Shown piece after piece: positions 21,765-36,000 of a DNA stretch of 64,000 nt. This stretch comes from Sympetrum striolatum. Lineage: Eukaryota > Arthropoda > Insecta > Odonata > Libellulidae. The position numbers and the translations under genes are program-made. Positions within the stretch are counted from its first letter, which is position 1. Each line of letters starts with the position of its first letter. The DNA lies in contig OX388345.1 of NCBI GenBank assembly GCA_947579665.1, forward strand, positions 30,161,849 to 30,225,848, read 5' to 3'. Under the pieces are notes generated by a model. It was not told where the DNA came from, made no database searches, and worked only from the letters and a program-made list of their open reading frames with translations.

Positions 21765-23554
21765 CTAAGTAAGCGGAAATGATAAGATAGGCGAAACGGT
21801 TACAGGAAAATAAATACAAAAGGAAAGTTGACGGGCTTTTATACTTGTATCCTAAGAGATGAAGGTTCCATTAGAAGAAAAGTTGCATTAATTTGATAAG
21901 AATTTGGAGATCTCACAAAAAGTTGTAACTAAAAGAAATATTAAAAAATACATACATCTCTCAGCATATAAGGTATAAAAGAGGAATATGATAAGAAGAT
22001 GAATTTTTAGAAAATTAGACACAATTTCCTCAAACTACACTTTTAGCACCCACGCAGAATAAATGTATGTTGTAGTTTATCTAGTAGAACCTATTAGAAG
22101 CTCTCGGTATCATTCTAGATTCTCCATTTCCCAAGTTTTAGGCCCAAACGTAAAAAGTAAGAAAACCTCTCCTCAACCTTTTTAATTTTCCAATACATTA
22201 AAATATAACAATGGAAGGCCGCTGATGGTTGAGATATAGAATAAACGAAGCACCAAAAACCACCGAAGAACGTTGTATTTGTGAAAGGAAGCGCTTTAAA
22301 TTGTATGACCATTTTATGTATCGGACAATTCGTAGCAGATGTAATCGGTCTCATAGCCTAATTATCTTTATGTATCTTAGGCAGACAGAATAATTTTGGA
22401 ACAGTGGGATTGTATAGATGAAATTAAATCAATGTTTTTTGATGGATTATGGTGCTTCGTTTATTCTACATTAAAGTATTGTAGAGGGGATCTCATAAAT
22501 ATAAAAAACGCATAATTTCGAAAAAAAGTACAAGGTATATAGAAGCAAATGATAAAAAATATATTTTGGAACACAGCTGTTCATGAATTAGTTTTAGATC
22601 TCCAATGGCCGTATTTGTTGGTTATCGGATGTATTAAACCTTTAACAATAATAATTGCAGGTATTCTTATTATATATATGTATATATTATATATATATAG
22701 TTATATTTTCATAGGGTATGAACATGTAATCTCGAATTCATGTGAAAGGACTTTGGTAATAATAAGATTATGATAATTTCTGAGAACCATGGTTACAATG
22801 AGAAACTTATAGCAAATTAGAAATAATTTTATGAAATGGATGCGAGTAAACGTGAAGGTAAATTTAAAGGAAGAACGAGCAAAATAGAAAATTACAGGAA
22901 ATGAGAGGGAAAAAAAAAATTAAATGAAGCAAATCCGGGGCAGACTATAAGAACGTATATGAGAAAAGAGAAAATTGGATCCAATATTTTAGCGGAAGCA
23001 AGTGACTTCAAAAGACTATGAGAAGTTTTTTGAGCTCTTCCAGGATTAGGTTTAAAAGTTAACAGTTCGGCCCGTATCTTTCAAACTTTAGTTATTATCA
23101 GTTGCTGGAAGTTACATTGGCGTAACTTCCCTCCTCTCGCAATTTTAAGAATTTTTATCGGTAAACATGTTTTTCAGCCTTGCCATGGGAAAATGAAAAC
23201 ATCAAGAATTCTCTTAAAATCTTAACAATGCCAGCAACTTATGTTTCCATTACGTCAGAGATAGGGATATTAAATTTATTTTTTAAATCGATTCAGGGTA
23301 AGAAAATGTAGTAAATAACATTTTTAGAGCTGCGGAAAGACTAAAAACAATTATTTTTGAGTGAAGGACAAATGTGAAACTTTATTGCTCTCTTATAGTC
23401 AGCATGGAGAAGAAAGTGATTATCAAAGGAAGATGAAAAATAATTATTGATGTCAAATTGGACACCGTAATACCATGTGATAGTACCTAACTAATATTTC
23501 TGTCGGAATGTTACTTAAAAAGAGTCCTCTTGGAAAAAACGTTTTTTCCTTATA
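21765..23554. other. AT-rich stretch, no gene recognised
   Basis: No protein family recognised. 22660-22705 is an (AT)-rich microsatellite. At 22562-22625 is a copy of the leader of the leader-plus-foldback family (TTTTGGAACACAGCTGTTCA and GATCTCCAATGGCCGTAT) that lacks a recognisable second arm. Confidence 0.45.
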
Positions 23555-24077
23555 CCAGGTGTAAAAGTATGAAACCGGAATTATTTTTGTGAAAATTACA
23601 CTTTTGTTATTTGAAAATTATCGTAAAGTATCGTAAATCATTGTAAATTGTCGTCTTCATCCAATAAGGCTTGCAAGTCCTTGTCTTCAAACCTTTTCGG
23701 TGGTTTCCCACGGTCCTCGTTTCTCACGTCAAAATCACCACTTTTAAATTTTTTAAACCCCTCAAAGCCCTTAATTTTGCCAAGAGCATGTTCATTTTTT
23801 GCATCGACAAGCATTCTATGCGATTCTGCTGTAGTTTTCTTCAAATGATGGCAGAAAACCAATGCTGTCCGCAAATCATAGTTCGTAGGCACAAAACTCG
23901 ACATGTTTGAAGTTATAGAAAAATTTACCGGAGCACGAAACTTATGTTATTGCGTGTTGACAAACTTTTTCTGCTGTTAGAGGAAGAAGGTGGCACTGCA
24001 GAAGCGGTCTCACGGTCTTTAAAATGATAGCGAGCACCATCTATAGGGAAATTCCGGTTTCACACTTTAACACCTGG
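23555..24077 (-). mobile_element. Internally deleted mariner element 1 (cecropia-like)
   Basis: Terminal inverted repeats of 28 bp, starting CCAGGTGTAAAAGTATGAAA on the left and CCAGGTGTTAAAGTGTGAAA on the right in reverse complement, two mismatches in 28. TA flanks both ends (23553-23554 and 24078-24079), the mariner target duplication. Length is 523 bp against about 1.3 kb for a complete mariner. The transposase N-terminus is present on the minus strand and the catalytic part is gone, so the copy is non-autonomous but keeps ends that a related transposase could recognise. Confidence 0.9.
23638..23904 (-). CDS. Truncated mariner transposase, N-terminal DNA-binding region only
   Basis: An 88-codon frame beginning MSSFVPTNYDLRTALVFCHH, the start of mariner transposases, followed by LKKTTAESHRMLVDAKNEHA (first helix-turn-helix), FEGFKKFKSGDFDV and DRGKPPKRFEDKDLQALLDE (linker and start of the second helix-turn-helix). 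It ends soon after LLDEDD. Family length is about 345 residues; all of the DD34D catalytic domain is absent. The start codon is clear, with about 170 nt between it and the terminal repeat. The short AT-rich downstream sequence contains TATCGTAAA twice and may mark the deletion joint. If expressed it could bind terminal repeats without cutting, which is speculation. Confidence 0.75.
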   Translation of the reverse strand: MSSFVPTNYDLRTALVFCHHLKKTTAESHRMLVDAKNEHALGKIKGFEGFKKFKSGDFDVRNEDRGKPPKRFEDKDLQALLDEDDNLQ

Positions 24078-27000
24078 TAGGGAGCAGTAAAGTTCTAAGA
24101 GAAAGTACATTAATAATTAAGTTTTTCTTGGCTACAAAGAAAAATATTTTTTTACTCGCCTCCTTCGATTATTTAAAGCACGTATTTTGCATTACTGTAA
24201 CCGATACGTTTCAGAGAGTATTATTGAAGAGGACAATTCGTTATCGATTCAAGCGTCACTCGTGATCAATGCTTGAATTTAAATAGTCATGCTTACAAAG
24301 GAATAGCATCTTATCTTTGGCAACGCTTTTTTAATGGCATTTTGTCACCACTATGTTGGATATTTTTAATTTCAATGGCTTGCAAAGATTTAAGAGTTAC
24401 GATTACAGACAGGGTAGCGTGAAATTTATTCTTTGCTTTCACAATTAATATTAAATTACAATTGAAGAATTATTGTTTCACTTAATATTTATTAAATACT
24501 CTAATAATGCTCTTAATTTGCCTAATAAACAGTGGATGATAGATATCTTAAGATATTTTAAAACTCAAAGAATTGCGAAAAATAATGCTCATTTAAGTCT
24601 TACGTATGAAGTTATCCTGTGAACCAATTTTTTATAGCTAGAACATTATTTTCAAAACTTGAAAGCATGGATAAATGTATACTCTACGTACGTACTTTGT
24701 TAGTTCCACGCAAAATGGACTTTAAGTTTTTTAAATGAGAAAGTCTTTTTTCGCTGATCAAAAGTAACATAACCAGAAAAGAATAAGTGCCTGGGCTAGA
24801 CGATAACACTAGGAAATGAGGTCAGCCGTTCGAGAAATGCAGTTGTAATCAAAATTTACGACATGTATGAAAGCGCAAGAGGAAAAAGTTCCTAAGGTTA
24901 AGTCTAGTTCCTAATAAAGAAGTTCTTAACTGGGAGAAGCACCGATCTCCAAGAAGGCAAAATGAAGCTTCTAAGATCGGAGAGAACGCCCTCCAACACG
25001 TCAACTCTCCATGTTACGGGATGTAAAACCGGCAGATAGGACAAGTTTCTCAATTCATGAGGGTAATCCCATCGATTGAGGGCGTAGACGAGATTAAATC
25101 TGCGCATGATTGTGTGAGTATAAGCCGTAAAATAGAAGGAGCTAGGACATAAAGGGGCGTTTCCCACTCTCAAATCCTAGGAGGGTGATAAACGCTTGCG
25201 TCAAAGTTAAATCCTGAAATGGGAGAAGACGGAATCTTCGCGGAAGATGCGACGGATAGCCGATAAGCTCATCACTCCAATCTCCCTCTGCTTTGAGGGG
25301 ATCATAGAGACATATTGCTTCGTTGGACCGACTATTTAATCAATGGTCTACGACCAACTGACAAGATAGGGGGTGTCAGTATCCCTTTATTTTCTTTTGG
25401 ACTATTATAAAATTGTATTTTTCGATAGAGAATTTACGATGCCTTTTCATATTTATGAATACCATGTCTTATCTCAAATATATTTCGCTATTTCCTGGCG
25501 AATATGAAAAATAAATTTATTTCTCTAAATTTTAGAAACTTCCGGCGCAAATGGAGACACTACATGATTGACTTGGCAAATAAAATCTCTGATATAGTTT
25601 CATGTAACTCATTCCATTGCCATGTATAATAGTTCTTACTGGTTTTATTCTACAAATGCAGTGAGGGAAGAATATGCAAGCTGAAAATATTGCATTAACT
25701 TATAAATTTTGATTTCAAAGGAAAAACAATCATCTCTTTTCATTTTTCTAATAGATTTCTTCTACTAGGAGCATTGGTTTCTTTTAAAATACAAAATTAA
25801 GGTTAATTAGCTATTAAACTCTAGAAATATAAAAATAAAATTCTCTATTAAATATTACTGTTGTCACTAATGTTTAATTTTGGAACGATAATGCAAACAT
25901 GTCGATGAAATAAACGAATTTTTTATAAAGTCGTTCTAGTTTACATATTTTTACATACCTTAAGACATACTTGAAATTGGTTTCCTTAGAAGCAAAACTT
26001 TTAGAAGGAGTAAAAATTCCTTTCGAGCTGTTCAGTATAACATTGGGTTATTCATGCGATATTAAGTCAAAAAGAGCAAATTAGGTCTGTTGGAATGAGA
26101 TAAAATTAAACTATAATTAAATCTGTTAATTTAGAAGGGTTAAATCTTTTAGAGAGCATGAATTTAAGAATACGATACACATTTTTGGCTGTGACACATG
26201 AAAGATTTGTGAATTTTATGTGGTAAGAAGGATGATATACCGCAGTATGGAGGTGAAAATGTTTTGAGATGTGACTCATCAAGATTTTGATGCTATCTAC
26301 ATTAGGAGATGGACGCGTCAAGGATGATGAATGGAGATCCAATTCTAACGGTCTTATAAATATTAATAATCTTATGAATTATTATCTAACAAGCGTATTC
26401 TCTTCGATAAAAGTACTAGCATTGCTTACGCATCAAAATTACGAAATACAAGAAGAGAATCAAAATTCACTAGTTTAAAAAATGGATCATGCATCGGTTG
26501 GAACTGGAGAAATTAGTGGTGAAGTATTTAATTTAAGCTGTGTTCGCATAAAGAATTGATAGCCTAACAGTTTGCGGCTCTTTGTTCGGTATATAATTTT
26601 TCCTGGGAAGACATGTCCTATCTTATCCTGGGAAAACTATAATCGTGTACGGGTAAGGAATGGTCCTCATATACACGCAAACCCGAATTGATATGTCGTT
26701 CGATATTTCATTCATCACTGAGGTTGGATTGGGATTATTTCTAACATATAGGAAAGTAATTCTTCTATGGCTTCATAAACAACTGATATGGAGATATTTT
26801 GATTTAAAAAATTATCGTTTGGAACTTTCATGTAAACATCATCTTATTTTTTATTAATAGGTCCTAGAACGCAGAATTTTCTAAGCATCTTAATCATTGC
26901 TATTTATCATTTCTGAAAGAAAATGGTGAAAACTATTAATTTTCCCTGACCTTCTGAATGAATTGTTTTTAGCGTAATCTGAAGTATCTAAAAGTATTTC

Positions 27001-29400
27001 ATCACAAACTTCCAGTCTTCATCGAACACATTTGAATTAGACCTAACATTTGATGATCTCTGTCAAATTTTGGTATTCAAACTTCAGCTGACACAATCAT
27101 TGAAACGTTGAGGAAGGGAATTATCTCCCAGGAAGCCATTAACTTCACAAGTAAATCGTTATTAAATTAAAATTGAAGGATCAATTAGAATCTACTCAAA
27201 CTAATAAAAATTACTGAATTCTACAAAAAATATCCCTGATAACTTAATTTATTGAACAAACAAGGTAAATATTATGTTGGAGTCTATCTAATTAAAATGA
27301 AAACTAGTTGATACCGTATCTTAGAATTTACTTTCACCTCACTCCGTTATCATAATTGAATTTCTGCATTAATATACAGAGAAACATTGTAAAAGTCCAT
27401 ACTTTTTAATTTAAAAACTTCAAACTTCGAATAATCTGACGGAGAAGGGAGTCTAGATTGCGCTTCTGATGTGTATTGTTCAGGTATAGAGTGCTAGCAC
27501 CTCAACCTCAAATGCTCATGTGTCAGCGATGTCGGAGGTACTGGAGAGACAATGGACAGCGTAGGATATCCCATGATGCCTTATAAAGCAGCCGGAGGTA
27601 GACGGGGCGATGTCCGCGTGCTGAGTTTATATGGAGGTGCGGTGCGAGGCTTCCAAAAGGCCGTGGAACATGGATAGGGCTCAACACAAGAGCCTTTCAC
27701 GCGTCACACAATAGAGAGAGAGAGCCCACCTCCTGCAGTAAATTCTTTCGAATCTTGTTTCCCTTCAAAAGATCAATGCCCTTCCATCTTCTCGAGCATG
27801 CTTTCTGGTCCAATATATATCAAAGAGCTTCCGTGTGAAAATAAATCTCAAAGTTTATGTTTGAGTCAAACTCAAGACTATCAAACAGTTACGTGGAACC
27901 TAAGTAAATTTTTCCAAAACATTTTCAGCGATTTTTTCATGAAAAATATACTTCCTCTCTGCTTCATTCTCTTTTTCCTGTGTAATTGAATGAGGAATAT
28001 ATTTTATTTTTGTAATTTTTTCAACATTTCTTGTAGTGAAACTTTAAAACACACGGTATTGGCGCAGTTACCTCGTAGAGAGGTATGAGTTCTTAGGAAG
28101 CCAACCTTATTAAGGCTGAGGCTTTTTAAATCATTTGGTTTAGATGGTTGAAGATAGTTAAAACAGTGTTCACAGAAAAATAAGTCTTAATAAATGTACC
28201 CGAATAATATGCAAGAATTACGCCTTCCATTTCTACATACAATATGACGCGGTTTGTACAAACTGATGTTATTTTATTAGAGATTGAAAAGTGATTTTTA
28301 ATACAACAGCTAGGACGTTCTCTGTATAAAATGACAGCAAAAGGAGTGATTTACTTTACAACTTTAATATTTTTGATTCGTCAATATCCATGATTCAGTT
28401 ATGGTCTTATCATATTTCGCATAGTTTTCTCACTGATTCTCAACAGGATATTAAAGGGGACCTTCTGCAGAACTAGCATTTTAATCTTCTGGGCTCAAGA
28501 TTTTAGCCAGAACTTAATCGAATAATTATTTGAAAGTTTAAGGAACTTTAAGTGTTTTTCATTTTACATCAAGTTTTCATTTATTTTTGTGATGAATTGC
28601 GTTGTATTAGTTTCCCATGTCATGAAATATTCTATCGTTGGCTTGTTCAATTTACTCGGATTTTAAATCCACTTATTCATCATATTCTATGAAAAATAAT
28701 CCATTAAGGTGGATAATAAAATAATTTATCATTCAAATGACGATGGTTTACGCGATGAGGATATTCTTATCCTAGGCATTACTCAAAAGAAGTCAGAAAT
28801 TTCTCGCTAATTCCTTTAAGTCTTCAGAGTAGAAAAGGCAATAATCTTTTGCCGTACTTTTGAAGAAGTATGTCACAGGTCAAAAGCCCGAAGGAAAGTC
28901 GCTAGTCTTCCGGTAAAAATAACGTAGTTGACAACCATAATCTACTTTGTTTCGGATACAGATTTATAAAGTTTCGAGTGAGAAAAATTCTATCCTCGTT
29001 CTCAGTTGTTCGGAGGAGTTTAATTGCATAGGGAGTTGAGGTTTTATTTTCGGTACGTTTTCATTTTGCTGGGAAATGCGGAAGAGACTCACTCGGAATG
29101 GATACGGAGAGTCTCAGAGCCCGTCGGAAAAAAAACAGTCATCGTTGGAGACCACTCGCGGAAGGCTTGCGAGACAAGAAGTCAAGGAAAGGAAACACAA
29201 GAACCGAAAAAAACGAATCGAGATGCACAACTCCGGAAGTAGGAGTATGTCTCCAACTGGTTCTTATATCTTACAGCGAGTTGAGAAAAAGGTAAGTTCT
29301 GCATTTTGTGGAATTTAAATCCTGTAATTTTTGCTTTAGGGTGTATGAGAAAAAATACGTTATATTTACTTTTTTATTAATTCAGGAAGTCATAATGTAA
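24078..29400. other. No gene supported; several GC-richer patches
   Basis: Patches with higher G+C lie at about 24900-25370, 27440-27780 and 29000-29300. The minus frame 24904-25173 (89 codons) and the plus frames near 29024-29318 carry no recognised domain. 27709-27722 is an AG dinucleotide run. 29024-29289 ends with AAAAAG followed by GTAAGT, a canonical splice-donor context, entered separately. Remaining sequence is AT-rich. Confidence 0.4.
29076..29290 (+). other. Possible 5' exon ending at a strong splice donor
   Basis: An open frame starting at ATG 29076 runs to AAAAAG/GTAAGT at 29290. Its peptide is Arg/Lys/Ser-rich, includes the segment MHNSGSRSMSPTGSYILQRV and matches nothing I recognise. 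A later in-frame ATG at 29223 could also start it. The donor fits the eukaryotic consensus, and the sequence is more GC-rich than its flanks. No upstream promoter or acceptor is visible. It could equally be chance within a CpG-rich patch. Confidence 0.15.
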
Positions 29401-30028
29401 TAATCTGATGTGGCCAGCACATGACATTCTCCATATATAAGATGTAAATATTTATCTACGACAGTATTTTCAAACACTAGATTCAATCTAACCTTGGAAG
29501 ATATACACTAGATTAAATTTAGTGTTGATACGACAAATAGTTTTCACGTTAGAACGCCCACAAAGTACATAATCAATAACTTCCGGTTTATCAGTATTTC
29601 ATGAATAACTCCTAAACAATCAGTGATACAAAAATATCTTTAATACAAAATTTATAGTAAATTACATTTTCTAAAACTTCTATTTATTATAATATATACC
29701 CAATTATCATATTTATGGAGATAGTTTGCAAAAACGGAAATTTGCGTCGAAGCTAAAAGCTCGACTTCCGGTTAACGGATTTGCTCCAAAAACTATTCAA
29801 CTCTGACAGCATCCAACACAGTGCTTTATATGAAGTTTGGTATTAATGCAGCTATTAGTTTTTACGTTAGAGTGCCCACAAGCACACACACATATACACA
29901 CGGACATTACACCGAAAATTGTCAAAACGTGTTCTAGGGACCCCAAAACATGCATTTCTGTTGAAATCTCAAAGTCGATTTTTTTCATGAAAAAAATACT
30001 TTCTCTATACTACGTATATGGAGAAAGT
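29401..30028 (-). repeat. Hairpin-capped dispersed repeat, copy C
   Basis: Minus-strand copy of the family seen at 7076-7768. It begins (right side) with a near-perfect 31-nt palindrome at 29998-30028, then GGGACCCCAAAACATGCATT (plus view), an ACACACACATATACACAC stretch, and ends at 29401 with TCTGATGTGGCCAGCACATG. It has one internal CCGGAAGT unit rather than the tandem pair of copies A and B, and shares ATAAGATGTAAATATTTATC near its end with copy D, so C and D form a second subfamily. Confidence 0.75.
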
Positions 30029-33000
30029 AAAGAGGAAGTACCAAAAAAGTTAAAATACATTCGTATTCGATTCGCACGTGGATTGGAATTCCCTTCGGCG
30101 GGTGAGTTTGTGTTAATACAGTTTGGTTATTGAAAAAGTACGTATTAGCTGGGAATGGAACAGATATGTAGCACTGTGTCCAGAGAATATCAATGACCAA
30201 TCGTTGCATTTACAGGAGTTGTTTCGTTTAATGTGGAAGAGCACGTTCAGTTTTATTTGCCATTATTATGACTCCTCTAGGTAAAGCCTTCACATGCTAA
30301 TTTTATTCACTAGAAAGTGAAGGGAAATGCCTTCGCAAATGAAATGGGAGATTAATTTTCTCTATATTTTCAGCATTCCCTACGCATACCAATTAAGATG
30401 TTTTATTAAGTCATTACTTGATTTTCCTTAGGACTCAAGCCCCATTGTGCGGAGTTGGAGTAAGTATGAAAATAATTTCAAAAGAATATATTAATTTTTA
30501 TCAAAGCGTTATCGATAAACTTGCTTATTCTTTCTATAATTTGAGGCCATGCTGTGCCAACCTTCCTCCATGATATAAATATACCAAATTTGAAAGGGAA
30601 AAATTGTTTCTTTTTCATTTTAAAATTTTCTTGGTGAAATTTTATTGAAATCAGAACGTAATTTACATTTGGCCAGAATGAATAACTTCAAAGAAAAACA
30701 TGAATGAATAATTATGCTGTAAAAAATTAAAGAAATATTTAGGAAAGATTCTTTAATTACTGACTTTTTGAATATTATCCACCAAAATCATGGTAAAAGG
30801 TTGTTATAGATCGGTGAATGATTTGTGTTATTTATTAAATTGTCTTCAGTATATTTAAAATCCTTTAAGCTTTCTTTATAAAGAGAGGTTTAATGTTATA
30901 TTGAAGATCCCTTTCAAAAAAGTTTCTAAGATGTTGAGAAAGAGGAGAAGACTTAAACTAAAGTTAGTTAGGCTTATTAAGACCGTTCAGAAGAATTTTC
31001 ATTGATAATTAGATATAAGCTCGTTTCATGCCTCGCGTGATACAAACAAAAAATTATCTTGCCAAATAATCTCAACCATAAGGAGTGAAACAAGAACAAA
31101 ACTTGACTGAGAGGCATCCGTGAGATAAAAGCATAGAACAGAAACAGTTAAAAGTAAATTCTGAAACATCTAGATAAATCGAGATCCATTCTTTCATGAA
31201 AATAATTCAGCAAGGGCCAAATACATCTTAAGTAAACTTGGATATATTCAACACAGATGCTATTATTTCCCTGACTTTTGTTTTATCTAACCTAAATTGG
31301 AGGATTGAAAAAATATTCGATGCTTTCTACTCTTTGTCGAGAACTTTGCAATTTGAGCAATACAACCTGAAAATATCTTTTCTTCATTTTTTACTGCATA
31401 GCTTCTTAAAAGACACAAAAATAATGTGAGGGGAGTAAATTTTATGACTTTATTCTGTGGTATTTTATGGAGTGAGGAATTCTTGTATAATGTCTTAATT
31501 TTATGAGGAATTACGAAATCTGATTTAAACAAGAACGTTTTTATGATCTATTATATTGCATTGTAGATATTTGAGAAACAATAGAAATAGCAAGAAAAAA
31601 TATTTAATCTAATTATTTTTCGTCAATATAACTTATTCAAGGGTAAAATAACAATAACGTAACCATAGAAATAGTTATAGTTTATTTTACTTTAACCTTC
31701 GAGAAATTAAATTAGAATCAGAACAGTGAAATTCCACAGTGTAAATAATCCAAAGTATTGCAATGAAATATAAAAATTGTAAAGGTTTAGGAGATGGCTA
31801 GGAGACACGTTTCAGGAAAAAGTAAGAAGATAGTCTACTTTGTCGAGATGATTCAGATTTTGTTTGAATTATAGTTATCATACTATTATTTTATATTATT
31901 ATTTAGCTTCGCTACCTTGAATTCAATCAAAACGTATTTCCTGAGAACACACTGAGTATCTAATGGAGATTTATTCGTTTAGAACGGAGTTCGGTAACTG
32001 AAAATCGAGCATGTCTTTCGGTCCCGCGGTAAGGATCGCTCGCTTAAATCAAAACGTTCATTTCAGCTGCAATGACGAGTTTAAATAATTTCTCGTTTGC
32101 TTTGGCACAACGAACTTTCACTTATAGAAAAGAAGTGATATCATGAATAATAATATTTATTTAGTTAATTTTACATTGCAAGTTGACCTTCTGGCCAGGT
32201 GGAAATGTTTAAACTAAGTAATAAACTAGAATATAGACAATTGAATAGAATTGCAAGAATTTAAGTCATTTTTAAATCCTCTTATTTTAGTGGCAAATTT
32301 CCATTAGGAAATGGATTCCTCACCATCGTCGAATAACTTTCACCAGAGCTCCTCCTCTTTAGGGAAAGGGAGAGACCGCTGTATCAAACGACGTGGACAC
32401 GAGGCACGCGACGTATGCACGCAAGGCGATCGGATGTGCAGATACGCATCACTTGAGAGACAACGGTGCCGTGCGACCGTGAAACTACTGTGCTGCGAGT
32501 TTCTCTCATCACTCAAGAACGTCTAATATGTCAGTTCAGCCTCGTTTACATTTCGTGTCTATCTTTTTTGCCAGATTTATAAAACTTCCACTTTTAGTAT
32601 GGGAAACTTTTACTGCTCTACTTTTTTTAACTTTAAGTTTTTCTACTTCTTCGATAATTTATTAGCCGAGAAAAACCGATCATTATCGCCTTCAATCGGC
32701 AATTAGTTGACAATTCTAGAACAACAAAAATAAAGAATTCAACGATATCCTCATAGGAGGTTAAACCAAAATATCAATAAAAATGTTTAAGAACTTTATT
32801 TTCTAATACAGCAGTATAAAACTTCTAAAAAAAACAAAAAATAATATTTGATTAATAATGTACTCTACTAATTTTTTTATAAATAAGAGCTCTACGAGTT
32901 TAATTCGCCATCAAAAGATAACAAAAATAACTATAAGTGTACGTCGAAATTATAAACGGTGGTGAAGGAATTGAAGGTAAATAGAGCTTAAATCTTTGAA

Positions 33001-36000
33001 ACACTCACATTCCTTGATGGAAGGTGTTTCATTTTTTTAGTATCGCATATGTTGCCTATGTTTTTTAATCTGTTAATTTAGAAAGGATCTCATTTTCCCT
33101 GTGTAAACACTAAGAAATTCTTTACGGGATGTCAACTGAGTGTTTGAATGCATTAGTTATCTAAGTTATCGATCCGCTAAGGGTTTGTGCTAGCTCGGCA
33201 AACTGCCACACGAGTTCTTCAAAGGACATTAACATCTTTTCCTCATTTTCTCTAATTCCGTCGAAGCAACTCTTCCTCGCATTCTTTCCTCTTCTAATGT
33301 CACTGAACCCTCAGACTCTTTACGCTCCGCTGGATTCATTGACATCCTTGGTATATCTTTTGTCTCGCCGAATATTGCTCTTTTATCTTCCGCTTACCCT
33401 CCGAATCCGTCGGAAGACATGGCGAGGAGAAGCCGAAAAGCAATTTCGGCGACGAAAGAGTTTCATTACTATTTCATTTCATCCGACTCCATTCTTTTTG
33501 CGCCGCGGGAGGATATTCGGAAAGAGGAAAAAGAATCGCTAATCCTTTTTTTCGAACATGGCATTTGGGAGCGGAACAGCTTCGTTTCAGTTTGGACGGA
33601 TTCCAAATTAGAGCTGGTGTTCCGAGCCGACGCCATGCTTATTTCGTGAGGGCGATCGCGCGATACGGGGAGCCTACTTTTCTTACTGAAGAGGACGCCA
33701 TGGAATTGAGAATTTTGAGTTATCATTCATGTGTGTGTGCGGGAGAATGTCTGTTGGAACGAAGAAGGCATTCCTTCTTTAGATCACGAGGTCAATTTCA
33801 AGGTTTTAGATACTTGTGCAGAAGAACAGTTTTATGAGAATCCAGCGGTTGGTCTATTCCCCGAGACAGTTTTTAAGCATTTAATGAGAAGGATTATTTC
33901 AAGGAAGATATTCTCTTGAAACTTAAAACAAATCAGGATTTCTTCCGATGTAGTCCTTAGTTGTACAATAAAGCTAAGGATCACCTTTTTGGAACGACAA
34001 ACCCAATTTTGTGAGCCTCTTCGGTTTTAACTGATCTATGATCGAATTTTTTCCAAAAACATTTTTAATGCGGAATATGAGCAATAAAATTAATAAATAA
34101 TGTCCTTATTTAGGGCGAGACTAAGAATTTAACAGCATATCAATTAAAAAAATCTAAGTCCTCTTCCATCTAACCTACAGTACTGCATCTTCTTTTAAAT
34201 TCATCGGCATGAAAGGTTGCAAAGCAATAGTTCACGATGAAAAAATTACGACAAGTTGTCGATCCATGCATAATACCAAGGTTAAATACTACCTAGCCTA
34301 CTTCCTTTCTTTGTTTCAACCGCATATCCTCTCTGCATTAATGAATGCTTTCGAGACGATGTGTGTCTACTTTTTTCCAACTTTATTGTGCTATCAGTAA
34401 AAACCTCGGGCATCTCTAAATATCTTATATATTTATTACGAGAAGTTTTTAAATTAACGCGAAGCAACCGAAACTTGGGTTCGTTCTTGTAGTCTAAGGA
34501 TTCCCGTAAAGCATCAGTATTCTCATGTGATTCATACAAATTCCATTCCCTCATCAAATATTGTTGTCAAAAACCCGTCTCCAATCTTTGTGGTTGCTGC
34601 ACATAAGAAGAGGAACCTTAACTGCGGAAAACGTAGCTGAAATAATGAGAAGGGAAGATGTATCAAGTTCAGAGCGGAAGAAGAGTGAAAGTGCTGGAAT
34701 CTGTGGGGGAGGAAAGAATGTGAGGCATGCAGAGAAAGTTTATGGAGGAGGAGAAGAAGTTGTGGCTCTTTGCCACGAAGAGTGGGACTCGAAAAATGAC
34801 TTGAGGTGATCGTAAACAATGTGTAAGTCAATGTGGAGGGCACCATAAACAAAATTTTAGATGTGATTAACTTTGAGGAAAAATGCTGGCAAAAAATGAA
34901 GAGTAGCTCTTTAATAAGGAAGTAACCCCCTAGCAAAACTTCGTAGGTGAGAAAATGCAGGAACTGTTAAAATGAAAATCAGAAAGGCTAGCAAAACTAT
35001 TCTTTGAGAGTACAGTCTGCAAGGAAAAATTTATGAGTTGATGAATTGCATTTAGAGAGATTAATTTTCACGTATTTAAAGCGCAATTTCATTAATTAAA
35101 CGCAATAAGCTTGGTGAGAGATTTTAGAATTTCAGCGTACATTTTTTATTTCAGTTTGAGGGGACAATTAAAGGTTGTGCGATAAGGAATACAAGAAATT
35201 TTGATGTATATTTTGTAACGATCCGTAAAACTGCTGACAACGAACATTCTTTCTCGCACGATCTTGCAATTGACAGTTATATTGTCACTGATAAATACGT
35301 AAAGTGGAGTAATGGACGCTGTAAAACATAATAACTAAGCTTAAGAACTCGTAATAAAGGTTATATCATTGTCATATATTTTAAATCAAAGTTATAAAAG
35401 AGTTTCGTGCATTCTTTTTAAAGGTTAACTCTATTTGTTAGAAGAACCATTTCTCTATTTTTACAAATCTGTGATTCCAAGGTTGATGTTCACGTATCAA
35501 AAGTTATAAGTCATTGTTGCTAGGTATCTTCTATAAACTAGATAAAATAGCAATAAATAAAACACCTAATATTATATACTAAGTACTGCATTAACGTTAA
35601 AATATTTCTCTACTCTCCTCAAAAATCTCACATAACACCAAACCAATATAAATAAAATGTATGATCATATATTATCCTGGAATTAATCTTGAGTTGTTTG
35701 AAACTTATATTTAGCATAAAGAGAATGAAGTTGAATTAATGCATTAATTGGAAGACAAAATACTAAGTAAAATGATCAATGAGCCCAAAAAAGTCTATGC
35801 AGAATAACTAAAATTATTCCCACGGAAAATAAGATACCATTTTTCTATTTTCTACCCCGTTTATAACAATCCGTGGCAATAGATGAGCATAAGAGAACGA
35901 ATTTCTTAATGAATAAGTACATAAGACCAAAGGAATGAACACTAGACACGATGAGTCTGTATTTCAAATCTAGATCTTTCGCTCGGTTGTTTATGTTCAA

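Noticed and set aside
24904..25173. 89-codon minus-strand frame with balanced composition
   Set aside because: No family recognised and no start, splice or repeat context; not strong enough to call a gene.
34532..34936. 134-codon minus-strand open frame with TTKIGDGF, faintly like an ion-channel pore
   Set aside because: Pore signature (T-x-G-Y/F-G) is not present, and the rest is His/Ser/Leu-rich from base composition.
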